A DNA stretch of 64,000 nt from positions 45,608-109,607 of IMG/VR virus record IMGVR_UViG_3300022538_000472; one strand, written 5' to 3'. Below are positions 56,392-64,000 of this stretch, in pieces. The position numbers and the translations under genes were made by a program. This DNA comes from a virus. How positions within the stretch are numbered: position 1 is the stretch's first letter; each line of letters starts with the position of its first letter. The notes beneath the pieces are model-generated. The model had not been told where the DNA came from and ran no database searches. It saw only the letters and a list, made by a program, of their open reading frames with translations.

Positions 56392-56899
56392 GAGACAAAG
56401 AACTGTTGCAATATATGGTCTTGTATGTCCTACTACTGACAAGGTACGATATGTGGGCAAATCCCAAAACCCAGAATTGAGATTCAAGCAGCATCTATAC
56501 ATCGCCCAGAGCAAAAAGTATCACCAAAACACATATGTATATAGATGGTTAAGGGAACTACATCAACAGGGGCTTGAACCAAGACTTGTGACCATTGAAG
56601 AGACTGACGAAAACAACTGGGCAGAACGTGAGCAACACTGGATTGCTCACTATGGACTTAAGAACCTTTGCAACATGAAAGATGGGGGACCTCAACCACC
56701 TCTCCATGCCACCAGAAAAGACAAAATGAAGCGAACAAATCACTATCTCACAGAGCGCCAAGTCAAACTACTCAGAATGCACTCTATGCAAACTGGACTG
56801 AGCTTGGCGGAGATTGTCCGACGGTGCATAGACGATGGATTGGAGAAAGCAGGATTCAACGTCAACAGAAGGGAAGCAGAGAAAAGGAGTAGACAATGA
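56384..56899 (+). CDS. GIY-YIG homing endonuclease with RHH tail
   Basis: 171 aa from MTKRQRTVAIYGLVCP (overlaps the RHH stop). The GIY-YIG domain opens with AIYGLVC...VRYVGKSQNPELRFKQH (catalytic Tyr, Arg) and has WAEREQHWI (Glu). The last 50 residues, YLTERQVKLLRMHS and LSLAEIVRRCIDDGL, look like another RHH domain that would place it on DNA. A mobile, self-regulated cassette with the preceding repressor. Confidence 0.8.
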   Translation: MTKRQRTVAIYGLVCPTTDKVRYVGKSQNPELRFKQHLYIAQSKKYHQNTYVYRWLRELHQQGLEPRLVTIEETDENNWAEREQHWIAHYGLKNLCNMKDGGPQPPLHATRKDKMKRTNHYLTERQVKLLRMHSMQTGLSLAEIVRRCIDDGLEKAGFNVNRREAEKRSRQ

Positions 56900-57363
56900 C
56901 CACCTGGAAGGACGGCGGTGACTATGGCAGATATAGCCGCGAAATCACCGACGAAAAGGGCAGACGGGTTATTTGCCACGTCCGTACACGGCAAAGCGGA
57001 TATGGACACGGTGACGAACCCTGGCCCGACGGCGAGGCCAACTTTCGGCTCATCTTGCAAGCGCCGCAGATGCTGGAAGCACTGGAGACTATTCGCGACA
57101 AGGCAGATAACATGATGGAAGTCCGCGATGGATCAGTGGACTGGACAGATTGGCAGCCAGTGCGCAGCACTGCCAATGCCGCCATAGCAGCAGCAAAGCC
57201 TACACCAGATGAAATGCTGACAATAATCCGCAAGGGGCTTATTCTTGGCAGAAATATAAAAGAATTCGCCGCGCAGTTTAACATGAGTTCTATACTGATG
57301 ACACGGCTCATCCGTGATGAGATAATGGAGGGAAAGAAACACCATGACGACCTGGAGGGCTAG
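56896..57363 (+). CDS. Hypothetical protein, tandem pair member 1
   Basis: 155 aa. MTTWKDGGDYGRYSREITDE and NFRLILQAPQMLEALETI; the latter matches the common phage pattern LI-AAP-MLEALE. The C-terminal part (IKEFAAQFNMSSILMTRLI) looks like an HTH. Overlaps the next gene by 20 nt. Confidence 0.6.
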   Translation: MTTWKDGGDYGRYSREITDEKGRRVICHVRTRQSGYGHGDEPWPDGEANFRLILQAPQMLEALETIRDKADNMMEVRDGSVDWTDWQPVRSTANAAIAAAKPTPDEMLTIIRKGLILGRNIKEFAAQFNMSSILMTRLIRDEIMEGKKHHDDLEG

Positions 57364-57667
57364 CGGCGACTGCGGCAAACACTATCGCGAGATCACCAAC
57401 GAAGATGAGACCCGTATCATTTGTCAGGTATGGACAAAATGGAATGTCTTCTCTACTCATCATCAACACCACCTGGAACCTTGTCCAGAAGGAGAAGCAG
57501 ATTTCCGCCTCATCCTCGCAGCGCCGCAGATGCTGGAGGCGCTGGAGAAAATCGCGGCGCTAAAGTATCCCCCGTGGGGCGACGCTAATGATATACTAAA
57601 GATATTTCATCAATGCAATGCAATCGCACGCGCCGCCATAGCGGTGGTGAAAGGAGACAGCCGTTGA
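57344..57667 (+). CDS. Hypothetical protein, tandem pair member 2
   Basis: 107 aa. MTTWRASGDCGKHYREITNE and DFRLILAAPQMLEALEKI align with the gene before it over 90 residues; it lacks the HTH-like tail. Function unknown. Confidence 0.6.
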   Translation: MTTWRASGDCGKHYREITNEDETRIICQVWTKWNVFSTHHQHHLEPCPEGEADFRLILAAPQMLEALEKIAALKYPPWGDANDILKIFHQCNAIARAAIAVVKGDSR

Positions 57668-57906
57668 AGATCAAGCAGGGACAAAGATTGAGAATTGAGC
57701 ATCGACGCAAGGGGATATTCATTGCCATAGCACTTCGGGATTTCGATTCTGACGAGGAAGCATGGTTTCCCGTTGCACCCGCAGAAGAGTCTACTGGTGG
57801 CCTCGGGGTCTTGAGTGGGGCCTGGATACCTGGAGAGGAGATTCCTTGCCGTGCATCACTTGCAGAGATTGTCGAGGTTCTAGGAGAGAGCAATGAAAAG
57901 GCGTAA
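57664..57906 (+). CDS. Hypothetical protein (TTG start)
   Basis: 80 aa from TTG 57664, whose TGA partner ends the previous gene (TTGA overlap); AAAGGAGA upstream. Beta-rich (GIFIAIALRDFDSDEE). Function unknown. Confidence 0.55.
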   Translation: MKIKQGQRLRIEHRRKGIFIAIALRDFDSDEEAWFPVAPAEESTGGLGVLSGAWIPGEEIPCRASLAEIVEVLGESNEKA

Positions 57907-58078
57907 CTGGTTTGAACGGCTGGTAACTGCCCTCGGCGGCGGCGAGGAAGGCAAGAGGCGCGCCGCCGGTAGCAGCAACCATAGGCGAAGCCAGCGCCCA
58001 CCGCACGGCTGGCATCGCGCACTGCGCGTTAGACGCAAGCGGCAACGGCAAGCACGACTAGCGCATCGCTATCGTTAG
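57893..58078 (+). CDS. Small highly basic protein
   Basis: 61 aa with about 20 Arg/Lys, GGAGAG upstream. Its 3' end, encoding RQARLAHRYR, is duplicated at 58825-58865. May bind nucleic acid. Confidence 0.5.
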   Translation: MKRRNWFERLVTALGGGEEGKRRAAGSSNHRRSQRPPHGWHRALRVRRKRQRQARLAHRYR

Positions 58079-58103
58079 AAACTGAGAGAAAAGGAGAATA
58101 AAA

Positions 58104-58334
58104 ATGAATTGGCTAATGGATTGGCTCCCGCTAGGAACGCTAGGAACTGGAACGATATGTATGGCATGCGGCGGTACATTGATCTTGGTTCTGTTCGCCG
58201 TCGTATGGTACTATACTGGTAAATCCCACCGGGTTGGCAAAAGGGGAGTCAGGTGGGATGATCCTACCGAGACCTTTGCCAAGTTTGTAGGGCGCAACCC
58301 AGATACATTCTATCCAACCAATGAGCAGGAATAA
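58104..58334 (+). CDS. Single-span membrane protein
   Basis: 76 aa with one hydrophobic helix (GTICMACGGTLILVLFAVVWYY) and a charged tail. AAAAGGAG upstream. Lies between the two copies of the junction repeat. Confidence 0.55.
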   Translation: MNWLMDWLPLGTLGTGTICMACGGTLILVLFAVVWYYTGKSHRVGKRGVRWDDPTETFAKFVGRNPDTFYPTNEQE

Positions 58335-58348
58335 GGGGAAAGAGTTTG

Positions 58349-58897
58349 ATGAAATTCACATCAAAACTAAAGAGGGCACTTCGGATTCTATTTGAGCCAA
58401 ATGATAAACCTGATGACAACACTATCTATCAACTTGATCCTGACAATTTTGGCTCTTTTCTCCCGGTTCGTCCTATTGTAAACGCTCCATTTGAGAAGCC
58501 ACGCCACTTCCTCATTTACGAAGTTGGCTTTGACATCAACTGCTCAGAACAGGAAGCCATTGGGCGATTCCGAGATAGCCTCGATGAACTGTTCTCGCTT
58601 CTCGCCCACGACATCACGAGGAATATCTGCAATTGCCTTGGGCCAGAGAAGGAAACTGAGCACGAAGTTAGGTTTCCGATTACAATAAAACTTGACCTTG
58701 ACCAAAGCGTGTGGGACTTCATGCTGAAGGGAGAGGCTTATGATGTAGGTCTTTGGCTGAAGGATCGCAAAGCACCAGATACTCTATGTCCCTGGCAGAA
58801 GATTCAGCATCGTGATATTGAAGGGGCAAGCACGATTAGCACATCGCTATCGGCTATCGTTAGAAAGAACTTGGAGGAAAAGAAGCAATATGAATGA
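58349..58897 (+). CDS. Hypothetical protein
   Basis: 182 aa from MKFTSKLKRALRILFEP. No family recognised. Its last 25 residues are encoded by the duplicated end of the gene at 57893 in another frame, so the C-terminus is a by-product of the insertion. Confidence 0.5.
   Translation: MKFTSKLKRALRILFEPNDKPDDNTIYQLDPDNFGSFLPVRPIVNAPFEKPRHFLIYEVGFDINCSEQEAIGRFRDSLDELFSLLAHDITRNICNCLGPEKETEHEVRFPITIKLDLDQSVWDFMLKGEAYDVGLWLKDRKAPDTLCPWQKIQHRDIEGASTISTSLSAIVRKNLEEKKQYE
58825..58865 (+). repeat. Junction repeat, copy 2
   Basis: GGCAAGCACGATTAGCACAT and the following CGCTATCG ... GTTAGAAA match 58047-58080 closely, with an extra 7-nt tandem copy. The two copies flank the genes at 58104 and 58349. Confidence 0.75.
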
Positions 58898-59492
58898 ACT
58901 AAAGCCATGTCCATTTTGCGGCGGACAAGTAGCATATAGTCGCTATCCAGTCAGCGGGGAAGGCCGCATCAAATGCCCCACCTGTCAGATAGCAGTTGTT
59001 TTCCTCAAAATGGAGAAGTCAGAGGAGGAAGTAGCACAGTGCTGGAACAATCGACGAGAGAACATGGAGTCTATACTCCATGAACTCGCCCTCATAAAAA
59101 GCGAGTATGACCACTGGACCAAAAAGTACAAGGCATTGGAGCAGGCACAAATAGAACTACACAGGGAAATCCTAAACCTGAGCCGAATTCGTTCTAACTT
59201 GAACAGTGCTCTGTCCGCATATATGGACGAAGAAGAACAGTTAGAGGATGAATTTGAATCAATATGGGCATTGAGGAAAACGGAAAACAAAGAGATGCCA
59301 ACTATATGTGTGATAACATTGGGGGTCCAAGTGGGAAATGAAGAGGATATATTTCGGGGCCAACGTGGCGAGGCAGAAATGAAGACAAAAATTCCGTGCT
59401 CAATGTTGGAGGATCTCAGTCTCAACTCCCTGCTCGCCAGCATACTATCAGCAGCATTAGCGGATTATGATGTCAACGACAGGGAGTCATAG
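58890..59492 (+). CDS. Lar-like zinc protein with coiled-coil extension
   Basis: 200 aa. The start MNELKPCPFCGGQV ... IKCPTCQIAVV ... AQCWNNR is the Lar-type (restriction alleviation) zinc pattern: CPFCGG, C-x2-C, then W-N-R. It is followed by a long coiled coil and an acidic C-terminus not found in small Lar proteins. Lar proteins modulate host type I restriction; here that is inference. Confidence 0.7.
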   Translation: MNELKPCPFCGGQVAYSRYPVSGEGRIKCPTCQIAVVFLKMEKSEEEVAQCWNNRRENMESILHELALIKSEYDHWTKKYKALEQAQIELHREILNLSRIRSNLNSALSAYMDEEEQLEDEFESIWALRKTENKEMPTICVITLGVQVGNEEDIFRGQRGEAEMKTKIPCSMLEDLSLNSLLASILSAALADYDVNDRES

Positions 59493-59588
59493 TTCGGATC
59501 GGGCCAAGCCTACGCACCTGATGCCTCACTCGGGTTGAAACGCTGTGGGCAGGCAAGTAATCCATACTGAGAAAAGGAGGTGAAAAAA

Positions 59589-59795
59589 ATGAAGGCAATT
59601 ATCGCTGACGTAATCGGATTTGTGTTTCTGGCTGTAGCATTGGCGCTTCTAATGGCACTCCCTGTCTACTACTTGTGGAATGCGCTCATGCCAGAAATCT
59701 TCGGTCTGACTACGGTCACCTTTTGGCAGGCGCTTAGTATTTCATTACTCTCAGCCTGTCTGTTTGCTCATAGAAGTTCAACGTCGAGTTCTTAA
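59589..59795 (+). CDS. Two-span membrane protein
   Basis: 68 aa from MKAIIADVIGFVFLA, AAGGAGG 8 nt upstream. Two hydrophobic helices (FVFLAVALALLMALPVYYL and FWQALSISLLSACLF). Function unknown. Confidence 0.5.
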   Translation: MKAIIADVIGFVFLAVALALLMALPVYYLWNALMPEIFGLTTVTFWQALSISLLSACLFAHRSSTSSS

Positions 59796-59822
59796 AGTGC
59801 AACAGAGAGAGAAAAGGAGGTG

Positions 59823-59903
59823 ATGCCCGCTAGTGTACATTACAGGACTGGCAATCCCAACATAGACCCAGAAGCACCTAATATTCAATCCATATCAGAA
59901 TAG
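59823..59903 (+). CDS. Possible 26-aa peptide
   Basis: MPASVHYRTGNPNIDPEAPN and IQSISE after an AAGGAGG only 2-3 nt from the ATG. Could be a leader peptide of the next gene or a chance ORF. Confidence 0.3.
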   Translation: MPASVHYRTGNPNIDPEAPNIQSISE

Positions 59904-59913
59904 GAGAACGCAA

Positions 59914-61053
59914 ATGATGACAGACATATTGAAAGGCTTAGATTTCCTCAGCGACGAGGAAGTACGAATCCCAGTCGGCGGGGTTATGACATCCGATCTC
60001 ATCGGGTACTGGAGTGGCGGTATCGCCTACTCATTCCTTGCCGAACTGGATGCAAGCGTGGTTGAGAGCGAAGGAGTTACACCTTCCCTCGTGACAGGCA
60101 GTGGCCCCTGGTATCGGTTTTTCTTCAAGACGTTCGAGGAGTGCCGGGAGGCAATTGCGACTCTGGGCGTCGAGAGTTTCGGGAAGCTCAAACGCCCTGA
60201 CCAAGAATGGAGGTTTGAGACGTCGGCCGCTAACCTCCTCAACGTAAGTCAAGACAATAACCCGTTCGGTGACCCTGCCACTTTCGCGGCACAAGTCGCA
60301 ACTCTGCGCAGCAACAAAGCGCGGCATGAGATTCACATGATTGCACTCCCTGCGGCTGTAGCGGCAAGTGCAAATAAACTTGGATTCGCCAACCCTGGGT
60401 TCCCAATGGATGAACTGTTGGAACTTGGGCAAGACGTGGCTGCTACTGAGACAAAACAGCGGGAACTGATTGGGTCGTGGGTGGACGAGGATGCACCCAG
60501 CAGGAACAAGTACAAAGACGCTGACTATGAGCAATCCGTGATGTGGAAGCGCCGCGCTGTGTTGTGGAGTGCACTTGGGGAAAGCGACCCCAAGAAATAC
60601 CAACCTATCGGACGGGGCACTCGCTTTGACACCGAGAGCGGCAAACTGAGCAAGTGTCTCCAAATTCTAGCCACCAAGTGGAGCAAACCCATCTGGGGCC
60701 GCTTAGTGCTTGTGCCAGACCCCCGCGTGGATGCAGTGTACACATCACGTAGCAGCGGAGATGTGGGGCGACTGAACGTTCCCGCACTGGTGGAGATCTT
60801 CGCCAATGAAGCGGCGGCACATGCCGCGGCCGAGGCGGAGGGTACCGAGAGTGAGGGCACGTCAACGACAAGTGCCAGTACTAAGAAAGCCGTCCCAGAG
60901 GCGTACAAAGACTATCCTGAGATGTTCCATGAGGCAGTGAAACGATTCAAGGCCAAGGGTATTGCAGGGCCTCCGCCGGTGGTGTTGCAGAATATCTCCA
61001 GCGAGCCAGATTTCCAGGGCTGCGACCCTGCGAAGGTTATGGACTGGCTGTAG
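59914..61053 (+). CDS. Hypothetical protein, 379 aa
   Basis: Starts MMTDILKGLDFLSDEEVRIP with AGGAG upstream. Two domains: a beta-rich N-terminus (SGGIAYSFLAELDASVVES, WYRFFFKTFEECREAIATL) and a helical C-terminus ending in PPPVVLQNISSEPDFQGCDP. An Ala/Glu/Ser linker (HAAAEAEGTESEGTSTTSAS) separates them. No family recognised. Largest gene of the right half, so likely a core early function. Confidence 0.6.
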   Translation: MMTDILKGLDFLSDEEVRIPVGGVMTSDLIGYWSGGIAYSFLAELDASVVESEGVTPSLVTGSGPWYRFFFKTFEECREAIATLGVESFGKLKRPDQEWRFETSAANLLNVSQDNNPFGDPATFAAQVATLRSNKARHEIHMIALPAAVAASANKLGFANPGFPMDELLELGQDVAATETKQRELIGSWVDEDAPSRNKYKDADYEQSVMWKRRAVLWSALGESDPKKYQPIGRGTRFDTESGKLSKCLQILATKWSKPIWGRLVLVPDPRVDAVYTSRSSGDVGRLNVPALVEIFANEAAAHAAAEAEGTESEGTSTTSASTKKAVPEAYKDYPEMFHEAVKRFKAKGIAGPPPVVLQNISSEPDFQGCDPAKVMDWL

Positions 61054-61059
61054 ACCTGA

Positions 61060-61540
61060 TGTTCTGGCCCGGCAGAGCAAATCGTGGCTACACCGGGGCA
61101 AGGTAGCCACTTCACCAAGAACCGAGAGAGATTGACAATAACAACTTGGCGCGGGCGGCGTTGCCAGGATGAAACGCAGTGGGTGCAAGCGACTCGCAGA
61201 GCACAGCAAGGATCGAAAGTCAGGATGGCCTCTGATGAGTAGTGAAACGGCCCAGCACCGGGCACTTGTGCACAGGTTGGCCGGATTGAGACCGGCCCCG
61301 CGCCTTCACAGAGGCAGAGGTAACAATACCTGGGCAATGGATGGGCGATCCCAGTACGGGACGACCTGGGAGCCAGCGTGGGGAACCTGGCCTGCCTCTG
61401 TGATCTTGACAATTCATGGGTATGGTGCGGGCGGCGGAGGTAAGCGCGATCTGTGATTGAGAGAAAGCAGGGCCGACTTTGCCGCTGTACCGCACCACCA
61501 ACAGCACCGGCGGCGCATCCCGTCGGCATAATGAAAAGGA
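61060..61540 (+). ncRNA. Large structured non-coding region
   Basis: About 480 nt without a gene between two plus-strand genes. Perfect helices: GTGGCTAC/GTAGCCAC (61084-61110), GGCCGG/CCGGCC (61279-61297), TCACAGAGGCAG/CTGCCTCTGTGA (61306-61317 with 61392-61403), CTGGG/CCCAG (61330-61354, inside the former), TGGTGCGG/CCGCACCA (61423-61430 with 61490-61497). No promoter is evident within. Probably a structured RNA, unrelated in sequence to 49081-49745. Confidence 0.55.
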
Positions 61541-61546
61541 GAGAAT

Positions 61547-61936
61547 ATGTTTAACTTTACGAATATGCTAGCAAGTTATGACGTGCGGGCCATTGACCGC
61601 TACGATGAAGGTGATCTTTTCATAGACACCTGTGCCGTCTCAGATTCGGAGCAACCGTATGAAACGGCAGTTGCGCATCCAGCATATAATGGCGGCAAGC
61701 TCGTGATCGTGGAAATGTACGACTCGGTTGAATTAGCAGAGAATGGACACCAGCAGTGGGTTGAGAAGATGACAGCGAAGACTTTGCCAGACAGTCTCCG
61801 TGATGTGTCTACTGCTAGAATTGCCTCACTTGGTGCTGCAATGGCAAGGAATGACGATTGGCGCGTTCATGCACGCCAGGAGGTAATGGAGGAGCAATGC
61901 AACCCGGGTTTCGCGGCGCTGGCACTGTGGAACTAG
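61547..61936 (+). CDS. Hypothetical phage protein
   Basis: 129 aa from MFNFTNMLASYDVRAID; AAAAGGAG upstream. KLVIVEMYDSVELAENGHQQWVEKM recalls small conserved phage proteins of unknown role. Confidence 0.6.
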   Translation: MFNFTNMLASYDVRAIDRYDEGDLFIDTCAVSDSEQPYETAVAHPAYNGGKLVIVEMYDSVELAENGHQQWVEKMTAKTLPDSLRDVSTARIASLGAAMARNDDWRVHARQEVMEEQCNPGFAALALWN

Positions 61937-61937
61937 C

Positions 61938-62045
61938 ATGGGAAAGCACGACAATAGGAACCATCTGCTTTCGTCTTTTGAGGAGTTGCAAAATATGGGT
62001 TTCCTGGCCCGTGACTTCGAGGTTTGGGCGCAAGCGGCTTGGTAG
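61938..62045 (+). CDS. Possible 35-aa protein
   Basis: MGKHDNRNHLLSSFEELQNM then GFLARDFEVWAQAAW. Starts 1 nt after the previous stop, so it could be coupled. No SD of its own. Function unknown. Confidence 0.4.
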   Translation: MGKHDNRNHLLSSFEELQNMGFLARDFEVWAQAAW

Positions 62046-62107
62046 CCGGGGCGGGTGGAGGCTCGCTAACCTGAGCCCGCCTCGGCGCAAATGAGAAAAG
62101 GAGAGAA

Positions 62108-62995
62108 ATGGCCAAGACCAAAATTGAGTGGACGCAATTTTCCTGGAATCCCGTGACCGGCTGTACGCCCTGTTCGCTCGGCTGTACTCACTGCTATGCC
62201 AAGCGCATGGCTCGCAGGCTGGCAGGCAGGCATGGCTACCCTGAAGCGCCTCATCACTTCGATGTGACATTGCACCCTGACAGGCTCGATATACCATTGA
62301 GGCGCAAGAAGCCAACCATTTATTTTGTGTGCTCGATGGGCGACTTATTCCACGAAGATGTGCTTGAGCCATTCATATTCCGTGTACTCAAGGTCACACG
62401 AGATACACCACAGCATACCTACCAAATTCTAACTAAACGACCAGGGAGAATGGCCCCTGTTATGTGTGAGTATTACGCCAAGCTGCGGGCCGCTTATGGA
62501 AGCAAGGCAGAAGAACCTCAACGAAATCTCTGGCTCGGCGTCAGCGTTGAGAATCAGGCCACAGCCGACGAGCGGCGCGAGTATCTGGAGCGGTGTCCAG
62601 CCGCCGTCAAGTTCGTTTCCTACGAGCCTGCGCTGGGGCCGGTGGACTGGACGGGCTGGGAGTTCGTATCGCAAATTATATCTGGGGGAGAATCGGGGCC
62701 AGGAGCCAGGCCGTCGCATCCCGACTGGCACAGGGGGACGCGGGACTTTTGCCAAGAGAATGGCATTGCCTACTTTTTCAAAGCCTGGGGCGCTTGGATG
62801 CCGTACAAGAACGAGGAGCATAAGAGTACACTATCTACTTGGCAAGGTCGCACCAACTGGGGCTCTAGGATACGGTTCATGCATGTATCTGGTTCATGTG
62901 ATCCGTCCTACAAGGAAACTGTGACGATGATTCGCGTCGGCAAGAAGCGCGCCGGCCACCTGCTGGACGGTCGCGCCTGGAGAGAATCGCCATGA
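62108..62995 (+). CDS. DUF5131 (Gp37/Gp68) radical-SAM-like protein
   Basis: 295 aa from MAKTKIEWTQFSWNPVTGC; AAAAGGAG upstream. TGCTPCSLGCTHCYAKRMA contains the C-x3-C-x2-C-like Fe-S motif of this radical-SAM-related family, followed by MGDLFHEDV, WLGVSVENQ and SYEPALGPVD, its known landmarks. Common in phages; biochemical role not settled. Confidence 0.88.
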   Translation: MAKTKIEWTQFSWNPVTGCTPCSLGCTHCYAKRMARRLAGRHGYPEAPHHFDVTLHPDRLDIPLRRKKPTIYFVCSMGDLFHEDVLEPFIFRVLKVTRDTPQHTYQILTKRPGRMAPVMCEYYAKLRAAYGSKAEEPQRNLWLGVSVENQATADERREYLERCPAAVKFVSYEPALGPVDWTGWEFVSQIISGGESGPGARPSHPDWHRGTRDFCQENGIAYFFKAWGAWMPYKNEEHKSTLSTWQGRTNWGSRIRFMHVSGSCDPSYKETVTMIRVGKKRAGHLLDGRAWRESP

Positions 62996-63220
62996 GATTG
63001 ATACCGGGAACCCAAAGTAGTCGTCCTGCTCGACGACGACGAGCGCCGCTTCACCCTCGTCGCTGCCGACGGCGACGGCGACGGGCGGTTGAACGTCGCC
63101 GCGCCGCTGGCCGTGCTGCTCGGCATGATGACGGTCGGCAATACGGTGAAGGCGTGGACGCCGCCAGCGAGGGGGGCGACTTCCATGCGCGTGGAGCTGA
63201 TGGAGGTGACGTATGAGTGA
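62992..63220 (+). pseudogene. GC-rich frameshifted gene
   Basis: ATG at 62992 opens a frame that soon becomes Arg-only nonsense, whereas from 63002 the next frame reads YREPKVVVLLDDDERRFTLV ... LLGMMTVGNTVKAW to a stop at 63220. Removing one base near 63001 would join them (MRL-YREP). GC content is far above the neighbours. Either a decayed import or a sequencing error. Confidence 0.5.
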
Positions 63221-63479
63221 GTTGAAGTCATGTCCGCTGTGCGGCGCTGCGCGCCGAACTGGAGCAGGCCCGCGAGGACTCATGATAACCAAACAAATAG
63301 TCAAAGCACTACTCGCCGAAACTGAGCAACTGTGGCTCGTGGAACTTCAAGCGCGACGGGCGGCGGTTGCTAAGGAACGGGAATATCGAGCGGCACTATT
63401 GGAGTGGGCCGAGGCAGAGGTGATGGAAGCGCAAAAAAAGGGGAGCAATGACAGAACAAACGATCGAGCGGCCAGGTGA
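63213..63479 (+). CDS. Chimeric small protein (Lar-like start, coiled body)
   Basis: 88 aa. MSELKSCPLCGAARRTGAGP starts like a Lar zinc protein but the rest of the zinc pattern is missing. In another frame the same DNA encodes AELEQAREDS, a piece of the coil repeats in the next gene. MITKQIVKALLAETEQLWLV may be the true start of a helical protein. A recombination joint is likely. Confidence 0.45.
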   Translation: MSELKSCPLCGAARRTGAGPRGLMITKQIVKALLAETEQLWLVELQARRAAVAKEREYRAALLEWAEAEVMEAQKKGSNDRTNDRAAR

Positions 63480-64000
63480 TGAACTGACCGACACAAAGCG
63501 GATAGCACAGTTATGGTTCCGCAAAGCAATGGAGTGCAGGAAGGAACTGGTGCAAGTCCGTGACAAACTGGCGCACGCAAAGATCAGGACAAACAAATTG
63601 GATGCGGCGCTCACTGACGCCTGCACTGCCCGTGATGCACTGGCAAAAGAACATGACAGACTAGAGACATCACGTCAATTCTTCATCGAGATAGCCGAGG
63701 GACGCGATAGAAACTTGGCACAGGCCCGCGCTGAGCTGGCGCAATTGCGAAAGCGGATGGCCGCCCAAACTCAAATATGCGGATACTGCGGCTACAAATA
63801 TTCAGCGGGAACGGGCACGGAAAACTTCGCTGTGATGGCAGAGCACATCGAGTCCTGTCCTAAGCATCCGCTCTCTAAGGCGTTAACCGAACTGGCGCAG
63901 GCCCGGGATGAACTAAAAAACCTGCAAGGGACAAATCGGGAATGCGGGCGGCAGCTGGCACAGCGAACGAACAGCCGCGACTATTGGGTTGAGAAGTGCC
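63448..64000 (+). CDS. Coiled-coil protein with zinc site (3' end beyond window)
   Basis: At least 184 aa from MTEQTIERPGDELTD; GGGGAG upstream. Repeated heptads with LAQARAELAQLRKRM and LAQARDELKNLQ frame a C-x2-C ... H-x4-C-x3-H segment (ICGYCGYKYSAG, EHIESCPKH), a likely zinc finger. Function unknown. Confidence 0.6.
   Translation, partial: MTEQTIERPGDELTDTKRIAQLWFRKAMECRKELVQVRDKLAHAKIRTNKLDAALTDACTARDALAKEHDRLETSRQFFIEIAEGRDRNLAQARAELAQLRKRMAAQTQICGYCGYKYSAGTGTENFAVMAEHIESCPKHPLSKALTELAQARDELKNLQGTNRECGRQLAQRTNSRDYWVEKC

Overview
The window is part of the genome of a tailed double-stranded DNA phage (or a prophage-like virus) of a bacterium. It holds a head-packaging cassette: small and large terminase, an intein-split portal, a minor head protein, a protease/scaffold fusion, an HK97-like major capsid protein and a gp10-like connector. 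Most other genes are tightly packed small genes with stop/start overlaps, strong Shine-Dalgarno (SD) sites and sigma70-type promoters. I see no integrase, polymerase, tape measure or tail fibre, so the genome runs past both edges. The host cannot be named from this sequence.

Layout. (1) 1-21.5 kb, leftward: a long run of glycan genes (GT2 and GT4-like glycosyltransferases, two sulfotransferase-like proteins, sugar/FkbM methyltransferases, a DegT aminotransferase, a GNAT acetyltransferase, a NodB-like deacetylase) mixed with small unknown genes, probably driven from a promoter at 21.5 kb. A free-standing LAGLIDADG endonuclease gene lies against the flow at 0.7-1.5 kb. (2) 21.5-24.0 kb, rightward: a divergent promoter, a leader that can form a pseudoknot, a 182-aa protein, a 36-bp-period array of alternating 9-bp repeats and 9-bp spacers, and a 321-aa protein with an IS110/Nop-like core, closed by a terminator. 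This matches the TIGR-Tas type of RNA-guided system and is the most important locus here. (3) 24.0-42.9 kb, leftward: the structural operon from a promoter at 42.8 kb, with an internal small-RNA unit at 28.4-28.6 kb. (4) 42.9-48.0 kb, leftward: a stand-alone small RNA, MazG, and small membrane or zinc proteins from a consensus promoter at 48.0 kb. (5) 48.1-64 kb, rightward: early-type small genes, XRE and RHH regulators, a GIY-YIG endonuclease, Lar-like and DUF5131 proteins, and several large structured, gene-free stretches that look like non-coding RNAs.

Three themes cut across the map. Structured RNA is unusually abundant: two T-loop RNAs of one family, pseudoknots at 21.6, 48.4 and 52.8 kb, and large folded regions at 49.1-49.7 and 61.1-61.5 kb. 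Homing elements recur: an intein and two free-standing endonuclease genes with near-leaderless promoters. At six or more gene junctions, a small gene is flanked by two copies of the neighbouring gene's start or end, a footprint of cassette insertion by recombination at conserved junctions. Functional calls rest on motif recognition by eye; no database search was run.
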